This document shows positions 1 to 8,810 of a stretch of 64,000 nucleotides of DNA, piece by piece. Location of the stretch: positions 1 to 64,000 of the forward strand of contig RFQZ01000010.1 in assembly GCA_009924735.1 (NCBI GenBank), given 5' to 3'. The stretch's first letter is position 1. Each line of letters starts with the position of its first letter. A model generated the notes under the pieces. It saw nothing but the letters and a program-made list of their open reading frames with translations. It searched no databases and was not told the DNA's origin. A program made the translations under genes and the position numbers. Source of the stretch: Flavobacteriia bacterium. GTDB lineage: Bacteria; Bacteroidota; Bacteroidia; Flavobacteriales_D; Crocinitomicaceae.

Positions 1-61
1 TTTTTACGATTTGGACTTCTGAGAATTTTGATTTTTTCATAACTAAAACAATTTAAATTTA

Positions 62-1237
62 ATGATTTTAAATTGTCTGAAAAACGGGGAAGTTTACCAT
101 TGGAATAAAGAACGGTTCAAAGCTTCAATAAATTTTTCTTGGATTGCAGAAGATGGAAATTTGTTTCCTGCACCAAATGCACAACTTATACTCTACCCTA
201 AATATCCCGAAGTTAGATTTTCAGGATTTTTGGCGAGATGCCAAAATCCACCGTCAGCATTAATGACACAAAGACTTGCTGACAGGCTTTTATTCTTTTC
301 AGTAGCAAAAAACGGAACTATTTTGGGTTACGTTGCAGACCCAAATTCTGAAATTGCAAATGAATTTGCAAACCAACAAAATATAACAAAACACGGAGTT
401 TTTGAAATTATTGAATTGCCACAAATAGCAAACAATAAAGCTGATTTAATTAATGAATTGCTTCGTATTCATCAATTGGGTTGGATAAAATCAAAACGAC
501 TTGACCGACTTGGAAATATTATGGATTGTGAAGCACCAAATTGTGGCGGTTACACTTTAGAAGCTGAATTAGGAATTACACCAAATGGATATTCAGAGCC
601 TGACTTTTTAGGATGGGAAGTAAAACAATTTGGCGTTGCCAATTTTGCAAGAGTGAACTCTGCAATTATAACTTTAATGACACCCGAACCAACTGACGGA
701 ATTTATCGAACTGAAGGAGCTGTAGCCTTTTTAAGGCAATATGGTTATGCAGATAGAACAGGAAGAGAAGACCGAATAAATTTTGGTGGTGTTCACAAAA
801 CAGGTATTCGACACCCATTGACAAATTTAGAAATGCAATTAATTGGTTTTGACGCAGAAAGTGGTAAAATCAGAAACACAAATGGACGCATTTCATTGGT
901 TGATATAAAAGGAAATGAAACGGCATCTTGGAGCTTTGCATCATTGCTTTTACATTGGAACAGAAAGCACAATCAAGCTTGTTACGTTCCTTCACTTTCT
1001 GAAACGGTTAACGAAAGACAATACAAATACGGAAACAATATAATTTTAGGAACAGGAACGGATTTTCAACTTTTTCTCGGACAAATGGCGAACGGTAACA
1101 TTTATTACGACCCAGGTATAAAAATGGAAAATGCTTCAACAAAGCCGAAAATTAAAAAACGAAGTCAGTTCAGAATTAAGTCACAGGATTTACCAAACTT
1201 GTATAAAGTAAACGAAGTTTTAGACATAACGAAATAG
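62..1237 (+). CDS. MvaI/BcnI-family type II restriction endonuclease
   Basis: 391 aa ORF; LGNIMDCEAPNCGGYTLEAELGITPNGYSEPDFLGWEVKQFG resembles the MvaI/BcnI catalytic region (E...D-x-EVK, PD-(D/E)xK-like). Confidence 0.85.
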   Translation: MILNCLKNGEVYHWNKERFKASINFSWIAEDGNLFPAPNAQLILYPKYPEVRFSGFLARCQNPPSALMTQRLADRLLFFSVAKNGTILGYVADPNSEIANEFANQQNITKHGVFEIIELPQIANNKADLINELLRIHQLGWIKSKRLDRLGNIMDCEAPNCGGYTLEAELGITPNGYSEPDFLGWEVKQFGVANFARVNSAIITLMTPEPTDGIYRTEGAVAFLRQYGYADRTGREDRINFGGVHKTGIRHPLTNLEMQLIGFDAESGKIRNTNGRISLVDIKGNETASWSFASLLLHWNRKHNQACYVPSLSETVNERQYKYGNNIILGTGTDFQLFLGQMANGNIYYDPGIKMENASTKPKIKKRSQFRIKSQDLPNLYKVNEVLDITK

Positions 1238-1266
1238 ACAAAATAACCGAAAAATAAAGGGCGAAG

Positions 1267-1396
1267 GCATAACACGGGTTTGGCAAAAGTGGCGGTTCAG
1301 TGCTCCGCAGACACATTTGTGGTTAATCAAAGTTTGGTTCTCCGCATCAACATTTGTGGTGAAAATCGCCACCTTCGCCAAGCCCGAAACCGTTAA
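1267..1396. repeat. Imperfect palindrome with attC-like layout (outer TAAC/GTTA, unequal spacers, GGGTTTGGC/GCCAAGCCC and GTGGCGGTT/AATCGCCAC stems) enclosing a 37-bp-period direct repeat
   Basis: Left arm 1267-1297 gcataacacGGGtTTGGCaaaaGTGGCGgTT; right arm 1364-1396 AAtCGCCACcttcGCCAAgCCCgaaaccgttaac. Loop repeats CTCCGCAnnnACATTTGTGGT at 1303-1323 and 1340-1360. Confidence 0.7.
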
Positions 1397-1397
1397 C

Positions 1398-1484
1398 AGT
1401 GGCTTAGCTGAAGATTTTGATCCAGAAGAACATTTGAAAATGTTAAAGGCCCGCCCTTCGGTCGGACAGGTAAAAAGAAAGTAA
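1398..1484 (+). pseudogene. Possible C-terminal remnant of a truncated gene (SGLAEDFDPEEHLKMLKARPSVGQVKRK*)
   Basis: 28 coding-like codons ending in TAA with no good start; begins immediately after the palindrome. Confidence 0.4.
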
Positions 1485-1556
1485 ATGGGAATAACAACAG
1501 AGAGAAACGTAGTTTTATACATTTCAATGAGTTTAGTCAGCGATGTTGCGTTTTAA
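1485..1556 (+). pseudogene. Possible N-terminal remnant of a dihydrofolate reductase/RibD-C-like gene (MGITTERNVVLYISMSLVSDVAF*)
   Basis: RNVVLYISMSL resembles the (R)KVVLYIAMSLDG start of DHFR/RibD-C family proteins, then terminates after 23 aa. Confidence 0.35.
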
Positions 1557-1601
1557 AAACTCGGTTAATCAATAAAAAATAACCACCTAATTTCAACCCC
1601 C

Positions 1602-2033
1602 TCACCCACAAGCAATCTTCCCTACACGCGTAGCGTGTCTTCCCCCTTCAAATTCGGCAGATAGAAATGCATGTAAGATGTCTATAGCGAGTTCTTCACT
1701 GATAAAACGCGCCGGTAACGACAAAATGTTCGCGTCGTTGTGCTGACGGGCTAAACTGGCAATTTCTGGGGTCCAACACAGGGCACATCGAATGCCTTGG
1801 TGCTTGTTGGCTGTCATGCTAATGCCATTTCCTGAACCACATATGAGTATGCCATAATCCACATTTTTTAATTCAACTGCGCTGGCTACAGGATGGGCGT
1901 AGTCTGGATAGTCAATACTGGCCTCGCTGTCGCAGCCGAAGTCTTTTACCTGATGACCGTTGGATTCTAAAAATGTGATTATTTTTGTTTTCAATGCAAA
2001 ACCTGCATGATCAGACCCTATTGCTATTTCCAT
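1602..2033 (-). CDS. rpiB: Ribose 5-phosphate isomerase B
   Basis: MEIAIGSDHAGFALKTKI...CGSGNGISMTANKHQGIRCALC is typical RpiB. Confidence 0.95.
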   Translation of the reverse strand: MEIAIGSDHAGFALKTKIITFLESNGHQVKDFGCDSEASIDYPDYAHPVASAVELKNVDYGILICGSGNGISMTANKHQGIRCALCWTPEIASLARQHNDANILSLPARFISEELAIDILHAFLSAEFEGGRHATRVGKIACG

Positions 2034-2219
2034 TGTTTTTATGGTAAAATTAATAAATCAATGGACTTTGTAAGCGGTTTTTATGGCCAAAACATATGTT
2101 TACAACTTGGTTAAAACATGGGTGAAACTTTTTATAAAAAGGACTCGGTAAAATCAGATTTTTTTTGCAACCACATTTAGAATGATTAAGACCTAATTTT
2201 TTGTCGGGTATTTCTCGGG

Positions 2220-2480
2220 TTGATATGAACCGCTTATGAACAAAATTTAATTAACATTTTAGGGTTTTACATGTGCATTTTGGGTTATGAACTAAAAAAT
2301 TGCAATCGGTTATTTACCTATGTTCTTATAGGTTTGAGCGCGTTACAATTGTTAACTTTCTTTTCATAAGTCGTTCATAAGTATTGGTTTTTATTTTCAC
2401 GTACTACTTATCAACTTATCAACACCCTTAGTAGTTATAATAAAGATTTATTTTAAAAAAAGATTATTTATTTTAATTAA
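2220..2480. other. oriC: Candidate chromosomal replication origin (oriC)
   Basis: DnaA-box-like motifs TTATGAACA 2234-2242, TTATGAACT 2285-2293, TTATGAACG (minus) 2372-2380, TTATCAACT 2408-2416, TTATCAACA 2416-2424; then AT-rich GATTTATTTT 2445-2454 and GATTATTTATTTT 2462-2474. Lies in a ~520 bp gap between divergent genes. Confidence 0.6.
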
Positions 2481-2551
2481 CATGTTTGCGTAAAACTTGT
2501 CTAGGGAGATTGTTTTTGATTAATTACCTTTAATGCCTAATAAAGCGCCTC

Positions 2552-5500
2552 ATGTTCGAAAAAGACAACTTGTTGGAATTACATAGAGAAATAGACCAAT
2601 ACATTAAAAAGTATTATCTAAACTTAAGTCTCAAAGGTCTTTTCTTATTTCTTTCTTTTCTATTAGCATCTTATCTGTTTTTCGTACCATTGGCTTTTCT
2701 ATTTGAATTAGGAACATGGGTTAGGCTGGTATTCCTGATGCTTTTTATAGGTTTCAATGCATTGTCTTTCTCCTACCTCATTGCCCTTCCACTACTTCGC
2801 CGTAGTAAACTTATGAAAAGAATGAGCAGGTATGAAGCAAGTACATTGATAGGGAACCATTTTCCGGAGATTGCAGATAGGTTGTTGAATACACTGCAAC
2901 TGTGTGATGCATCCGAACAAAACAATGTAAGCGTTTCCCTTTTAAAAGCATCCATCGCGCAAAAAACGAAAGAGCTTAAAGTATTTACTTTTAGTAAAGG
3001 AATCGATTTAAAACTGAATCGTAAATATGCAAAGTATTTCCTTCCTTTCGCTCTCACGCTCCTTCTATTAGGCGTTTTCATTCCTGGAATGCTCACACAA
3101 GGAACCATACGTATCTTAAATTTTAACGAAACTTTTTTACCCTTTACATTCATTAACCAAGTAACAAACAAAAGCATCGAAGAAGGTAAAAACCTCCCTG
3201 TTTCGGTAAAGCTGAAAGGAGATAAGCTGCCTGATAAGGTTTACTTGATTTCAGACCAAGGCAAATTTCTAATGACAAAAGTACGTCGCAATGAATTTGA
3301 AGGGATCATCAAAAAAGTAAAAAACAATGGCAGTTATTATTATGAAGCCAATGGGTACAAAAGCAATTCATACACTTACAGCGTAACCGGTAAAAGTGTT
3401 CTGGGTAATATGAAACTTGCAATTCACTATCCCGCTTACCTCAACAAGAAAGACGAAGTTATCAATAACATTGGCGACGTTACGGTACCTGAAGGTTCTA
3501 AACTTACCTGGACGGCAGTCGCTAAAAATACTGCTCGCGTAGAGGTAAGCAGCCGAGGCCTACTTAAATCTTTTTTAAACAATGGTCTGCGATTCACAAT
3601 GGTACCCAGAAACAATGAAAAACTCAAATTTGAACTTGTCAATGCATTTTCAGGTAAACACGATTCAAGTTTCCATAACATTTCCGTGCTAAAAGATGCT
3701 TATCCAGTGATTCAAGTAGCGGAGGAAAGCGACAGTATACAAGAAGGCACAAGGTACTTTAACGGAAGCGTAAGCGATGATTACGGTTTAAACACCCTGT
3801 CCTTTCATTATCAGATTCAACGCAACGGAAAAACAATTAAAACAGAGCGAATTCCTATAACTCTCCAAAAAGGTTCCAAGAGTACTTTTACGTTTGCAGT
3901 AGACTTCAGAAGGGAAAAAGTACAATTGGAAGACAAAGTTTCTTATCACTTTACAATTACAGATAACGATGGTGTAAATGGAAGCAAGGCAACAAAGAGC
4001 TACATCGGACAATATGAACTTCCCACTTTAAATGAATTAAACGAAGTTCGTGAGGAACAGCAGACCCAAACCAAGACCGATATCGAGAAAATAATTCAAA
4101 AGACCAAACAGTTTGAAAAGGACATCGAAAAGCTTAAGAAGAATATAAGTGATTCAAAGTCAAGTGATTGGAATAAAAAACAACAAATACAACAACTCAA
4201 GGAAGATCAAAAAAACCTGGAAAAAGAGCTGTCTGACATCAAGGAACAAATGGACCAATCCACCAAAGAAAAAAATGAATTATCGGAAATCGATAAGGAA
4301 ATTTTAGAAAAACAAGAAATGATTGAGAAGATGCTAGAGAAGGTGATGGATGAAGAGTTAAAAAAACTCCTAGATGAAATTGAAAAACTCTTTGATAAGC
4401 AGCAAAAGAATGACTTATTAAAAGACATGGATAAATTGGATAAGTCAGCAGAAAACATGAGTAAGCAATTGGACAGAACCTTAGAAATGCTTAAAAAACT
4501 TCAGGTAAACGAAAAGATTGATGACATTGAGAAGGAGCTTAAAGAAAACGCAGAACAGCAAAAAGATTTAGAGAAAAAGTTAGAAGAGGAGAAAATCAGC
4601 AAAGAAGAAGCTACCAAAAAACAAGAAGAAATCAACAAGCGTTTTGAAGAAATACAGAAAAAACTAGCCGAAACAAAAGAGCTAAATAAAGCTTTAGAAT
4701 CTCCGCTAAATCTGGAAAGCACCGATGCCTTGGAAGAATCAATAAAGGAGCAATTGTCCGAGGCAAAGGAAAATGTGAAAGAAGGTAAGAAAAGCAAAGC
4801 GAAAGAATCGCAAAAGGAGGCGGCAAGCGAAATGGAAGAGTTGGCAGAAATGCTAGACAACCAACAACAGGACGCTAACCAACAACAAAATGAAGAAGAC
4901 ATGGAAATGTTAAGGCAAATATTGGAAAGTTTAATGAAACTAAGCTTTGACCAAGAAAGTCTGATGAACAAGTTTTATAAAGTGGCGACTACGGATCCTA
5001 AGTATAAAAGATTAGGAAGAGAACAAATCCGAATTAACAATGAAACCAAAATCGTTAAAGACAGCTTATTGGCTTTAGCAAAAAGGCAACCGAAGGTCGC
5101 GACCTTCATAGACAAAGAACTTAACAACATTGATTTTGCGCAAGCTGCGGCCATTGAAGCCATCGACGACCACGATAAAAATGACATCTTCCAAAACGAA
5201 CAGCAAACCATGACGGGTTATAACAACCTTGCGCTCCTACTCAATGAATCGCTTCAACAAATGCAGGCCCAAAGCCAGTCACAAATGAAAAGCTCCGGAA
5301 GTTGCAGTAAACCAGGTAATGGAAAGCCTAAACCAGGTAGCAGTATGAACAATGGTGACATGAAAGAAATGTTGAAAAAGCAACTTGAAAAAATGCAAAA
5401 AGGAATGAAGGAAGGGGGAAAGAAACCAGGAGATAAACCGGGGGATAGTCCGGGACAAAAGCCTGGCGGACAGCAGGGCATGGGAATGCTTGGTTTAGGA

Positions 5501-5920
5501 AGCAAAGAGATTGCTAAAATGGCCGCGGAACAAACAGCAATCAGACAACGATTGGAACAACTGAAAAATGAATTGAACAAAGATGGAAATGGCAAAGGAA
5601 ACCAACTGAATCCCCTGTTGAAAGAACTAGAAAAACAAGAAAAAGACCTCATTAATAAGAATTTCAATCAAGAGATGATCAATCGTCAAAAAGACATCAT
5701 GACAAGGCTCTTGGAAAGTGAAAAAGCCCTTATGGAAAGAGGTTTTGAAGAGAAGCGCGAATCAAAATCCGGAACAGACCCGATTAAGAGTAACCTTATA
5801 GAATTACCCTCGTACCATAAAACCAAATTGCAACAAATAGAATTGCTTCGCACCGTAGACCCTGCTTACAACAACTATTATAAAACCAGGGCAGAAGCAT
5901 ATTTTAATTTAGTTGATTAA
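2552..5920 (+). CDS. DUF4175-like large membrane/coiled-coil protein
   Basis: 1122 aa; N-terminal TM segments, Ig-like middle, long K/E/Q coiled coil, PGDKPGDSPGQKPGGQQG low-complexity stretch. Confidence 0.75.
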   Translation: MFEKDNLLELHREIDQYIKKYYLNLSLKGLFLFLSFLLASYLFFVPLAFLFELGTWVRLVFLMLFIGFNALSFSYLIALPLLRRSKLMKRMSRYEASTLIGNHFPEIADRLLNTLQLCDASEQNNVSVSLLKASIAQKTKELKVFTFSKGIDLKLNRKYAKYFLPFALTLLLLGVFIPGMLTQGTIRILNFNETFLPFTFINQVTNKSIEEGKNLPVSVKLKGDKLPDKVYLISDQGKFLMTKVRRNEFEGIIKKVKNNGSYYYEANGYKSNSYTYSVTGKSVLGNMKLAIHYPAYLNKKDEVINNIGDVTVPEGSKLTWTAVAKNTARVEVSSRGLLKSFLNNGLRFTMVPRNNEKLKFELVNAFSGKHDSSFHNISVLKDAYPVIQVAEESDSIQEGTRYFNGSVSDDYGLNTLSFHYQIQRNGKTIKTERIPITLQKGSKSTFTFAVDFRREKVQLEDKVSYHFTITDNDGVNGSKATKSYIGQYELPTLNELNEVREEQQTQTKTDIEKIIQKTKQFEKDIEKLKKNISDSKSSDWNKKQQIQQLKEDQKNLEKELSDIKEQMDQSTKEKNELSEIDKEILEKQEMIEKMLEKVMDEELKKLLDEIEKLFDKQQKNDLLKDMDKLDKSAENMSKQLDRTLEMLKKLQVNEKIDDIEKELKENAEQQKDLEKKLEEEKISKEEATKKQEEINKRFEEIQKKLAETKELNKALESPLNLESTDALEESIKEQLSEAKENVKEGKKSKAKESQKEAASEMEELAEMLDNQQQDANQQQNEEDMEMLRQILESLMKLSFDQESLMNKFYKVATTDPKYKRLGREQIRINNETKIVKDSLLALAKRQPKVATFIDKELNNIDFAQAAAIEAIDDHDKNDIFQNEQQTMTGYNNLALLLNESLQQMQAQSQSQMKSSGSCSKPGNGKPKPGSSMNNGDMKEMLKKQLEKMQKGMKEGGKKPGDKPGDSPGQKPGGQQGMGMLGLGSKEIAKMAAEQTAIRQRLEQLKNELNKDGNGKGNQLNPLLKELEKQEKDLINKNFNQEMINRQKDIMTRLLESEKALMERGFEEKRESKSGTDPIKSNLIELPSYHKTKLQQIELLRTVDPAYNNYYKTRAEAYFNLVD

Positions 5921-5929
5921 CTTTAACAC

Positions 5930-6343
5930 ATGAAGCAAAGCTTACAACTTATACACGAAGTAAACCTACCCTCAACAACCACATCGATTACGGAAGTTGA
6001 AACGTTAATTGACAAAGCTTGTGCAGAGTTGAACCTCCACGAGGACCTCTATGGCAACATTTTAATAGCAGTTACTGAGGCCGTAAATAACGCACTCATC
6101 CATGGCAATAAAATGGATGCAAGTCTTATGATTCATGTAGGTGTGTTCGATAACACTGAGTGGGTATGTTTCTCTGTTAAAGACCAGGGGCAAGGTTTTG
6201 ATCCTCTTCAAATTCCAGACCCTACAGCTCCAGAGAATCTTATGAAAGAAAATGGGAGAGGCGTTTTTCTCATGCAAAACTTAGCAGATGAAATGGATTT
6301 TGAAGAAAACGGCACACGGGTAAATATTTACTTTAAGAAATGA
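5930..6343 (+). CDS. ATP-binding protein, RsbW-like anti-sigma factor (HATPase)
   Basis: AVTEAVNNALIHGN (N box) and VKDQGQGFDP...NGRGVFLMQNLADEM (G boxes). Confidence 0.85.
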   Translation: MKQSLQLIHEVNLPSTTTSITEVETLIDKACAELNLHEDLYGNILIAVTEAVNNALIHGNKMDASLMIHVGVFDNTEWVCFSVKDQGQGFDPLQIPDPTAPENLMKENGRGVFLMQNLADEMDFEENGTRVNIYFKK

Positions 6344-6768
6344 TAGACTTTACTTACTTTAATCCTGAGAAGGAGGCAGAGACAAACCTTTTTTTAGTTA
6401 AAACAATCCCATCTTTACTGGCCGAAGAAAACAAAGAAGAAGGAGAGATTTCATTGGTTTTTTGTACCGACGAAGAGTTGTTACAGGTGAACAAAGACCA
6501 TTTAAATCACGATTTTTACACAGACATTATAACGTTTGATTATTGCGAGGGAAATACAATCAGTGGAGATTTGTTTATTTCAACGGAACGCGTAGCTGCA
6601 AACGCAACTGAGTTTGGGGTCGAATTTGAAGAAGAATTGGCACGTGTTGTCTTTCATGGTTTGCTCCACTTATCGGGCTATAACGATAAATCAGAAGAGG
6701 ATAAAGCAATCATGCGCTCAAAAGAAAACCACTACCTAAACAAATTGTTTCACGTGAAACAAGCATAA
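6340..6768 (+). CDS. ybeY: rRNA maturation RNase YbeY
   Basis: DIITFDY...[11 protein letters not shown]...[25 protein letters not shown]. Confidence 0.9.
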   Translation: MIDFTYFNPEKEAETNLFLVKTIPSLLAEENKEEGEISLVFCTDEELLQVNKDHLNHDFYTDIITFDYCEGNTISGDLFISTERVAANATEFGVEFEEELARVVFHGLLHLSGYNDKSEEDKAIMRSKENHYLNKLFHVKQA

Positions 6769-6790
6769 AAACACCCAACAAAAACTTCTT

Positions 6791-8659
6791 ATGTTACAAA
6801 AATATGACATTATCGTCGTGGGTGCTGGTCACGCTGGCTGTGAGGCTGCTTTAGCTGCAGGTAAGCTTGGAAGTAAGGTGTTGTTGGTGACAATGAATAT
6901 GAACACCATTGCACAAATGAGTTGTAATCCAGCCATGGGCGGAGTGGCAAAAGGACAAATTGTTAGGGAGATAGATGCTTTGGGCGGCGGGTCTGGCATC
7001 GTGAGTGACAAAAGTGCAATTCAATTTAGGATGCTCAATATGTCTAAGGGCCCAGCCATGTGGTCACCCAGAACCCAAAATGACCGGATGATGTTCGCGT
7101 CGGAATGGCGCCTGTTATTAGAACAAAACCAAAACGTTGATTTTTGGCAAGACATGGCAACAGACCTTTTAATTGAAAACAACCGAGCAATTGGCATAAA
7201 AACAAGTTTAGGTATTACCATTTTAGGGAAATCCATAGTATTAACCAATGGCACCTTTTTAAATGGAATTATACACCTGGGAGATAAGCAGTTTGGAGGG
7301 GGACGTGCCGCAGAAAAAGCATCAACCGGTATAACAGAAGCGCTGGTCTCTTTAGGTTTCGAGGCAGGAAGAATGAAAACAGGGACACCTCCCCGTGTGG
7401 ATGGCAGGTCTTTGGATTATGGTAAAATGGAGGTGCAATGGGGAGATGAAAACCCGACAAAATTTAGTTATTGGGACACAAATCCGCTCGTTAAACAGCG
7501 TCCTTGTCACATAACCTATACCAATGAGAAAACACACGACGTACTCCGAACTGGATTTGATCGCTCACCCATGTTTAACGGTGCGATTAAAAGTGTGGGG
7601 CCTCGCTATTGTCCAAGCATTGAAGACAAAATAAATCGCTTTGCAGATCGGGATAGACACCAGGTTTTTGTAGAGCCAGAAGGATGGAGCACCATAGAGA
7701 TTTATGTGAATGGTTTCAGTACTTCGCTACCAGAAGATGTTCAAATGAAAGGACTTCAAACGATCCAAGGTTTTGAAAACGCAAAAATGTTTCGTCCTGG
7801 ATATGCCATTGAATACGATTATTTTCCACCTACCCAACTCAAACATACCCTCGAAACGAAAAACATTGAACACCTCTATTTTGCAGGTCAAATTAATGGT
7901 ACGACCGGTTACGAAGAAGCGGCTTGTCAAGGACTAATGGCTGGAATCAATGCGCACCTGAAAGTTGTTGAAAAAGAACCGTTTATACTTCAAAGAAGCG
8001 AAGCGTATATTGGAGTGCTCATTGACGACCTCATCACCAAGGGAACCAATGAACCTTACAGAATGTTTACAAGCCGGGCTGAATTTAGAATTCTCCTTCG
8101 ACAAGACAACGCGGATCTAAGACTTACCCCAAAGGCATTTGAGTTGGGGATGGTAGGTGAAAATCAAATGAATCAAGTGATGAACAAACGCACAGCTACG
8201 GCCGGGTTAAAAGACCTATTGCGTAAAACAGGAATCACACCTCAATCCGTAAATCCCTTGCTAGAAGGCATAGATTCAGCCCCCATTTCACAGCAAGTAA
8301 AACTAACCAGCATCTTGGTGCGACCCTTTGTTAAGTTAGAAAATCTTGTGGCGCTTTCACCCACACTCGAAGCATATATATCCCAAAACGACATCAATGA
8401 GGAAATTTGTACCCAAACAGAGATACAGTTAAAATACGAAGGCTACATTGAACGGGAAGAGGAAATCGCGATGAAGATGAGTAGATTGGAAAATTTAGCC
8501 ATTCCAGAGGATGTTGTTTATTCCCAGTTGAAAAGTTTAAGTACAGAGGCCGTTGAAAAACTAACAGCCATCGTACCGAAGTCCATTGGACAGGCTGCAA
8601 GAATTTCTGGGGTCTCTCCAAGCGACATTGCGGTATTGTTAATCTACCTGGGGAGGTAA
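6791..8659 (+). CDS. mnmG: tRNA uridine-5-carboxymethylaminomethyl(34) synthesis enzyme MnmG
   Basis: [23 protein letters not shown]...[22 protein letters not shown]. Confidence 0.97.
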   Translation: MLQKYDIIVVGAGHAGCEAALAAGKLGSKVLLVTMNMNTIAQMSCNPAMGGVAKGQIVREIDALGGGSGIVSDKSAIQFRMLNMSKGPAMWSPRTQNDRMMFASEWRLLLEQNQNVDFWQDMATDLLIENNRAIGIKTSLGITILGKSIVLTNGTFLNGIIHLGDKQFGGGRAAEKASTGITEALVSLGFEAGRMKTGTPPRVDGRSLDYGKMEVQWGDENPTKFSYWDTNPLVKQRPCHITYTNEKTHDVLRTGFDRSPMFNGAIKSVGPRYCPSIEDKINRFADRDRHQVFVEPEGWSTIEIYVNGFSTSLPEDVQMKGLQTIQGFENAKMFRPGYAIEYDYFPPTQLKHTLETKNIEHLYFAGQINGTTGYEEAACQGLMAGINAHLKVVEKEPFILQRSEAYIGVLIDDLITKGTNEPYRMFTSRAEFRILLRQDNADLRLTPKAFELGMVGENQMNQVMNKRTATAGLKDLLRKTGITPQSVNPLLEGIDSAPISQQVKLTSILVRPFVKLENLVALSPTLEAYISQNDINEEICTQTEIQLKYEGYIEREEEIAMKMSRLENLAIPEDVVYSQLKSLSTEAVEKLTAIVPKSIGQAARISGVSPSDIAVLLIYLGR

Positions 8660-8810
8660 ATTGCGTTTTTAGACGTTTTCAGCGCGTTTCACTTGTTTCA
8701 AGGTGTAAACACTAAGACAACATCAAGAAACCCCGAGAAAACAAAACTATAAAAGCCGTTTTTTTCACAAAATTACATTTAAGCGTATTTTATGGCTATT
8801 TTCGTAAAGC

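Noticed and set aside
1-61. Possible C-terminus of an upstream methyltransferase
   Set aside because: Only ~20 codons visible and the frame is ambiguous; not supportable.
1220-1522. Minus-strand 100 aa ORF
   Set aside because: Spans the palindrome and scars; composition looks like an incidental open frame through a repeat, no recognisable domain.
4100-4900. Apparent repetitive AAA/GAA-rich DNA
   Set aside because: Explained by the coiled-coil coding sequence; no regular repeat unit.
4501-4971. Minus-strand Ser/Phe-rich 156 aa ORF (and 4207-4458, 5254-5667)
   Set aside because: Antisense shadow of the Lys/Glu/Gln-rich coiled coil of the DUF4175 gene.
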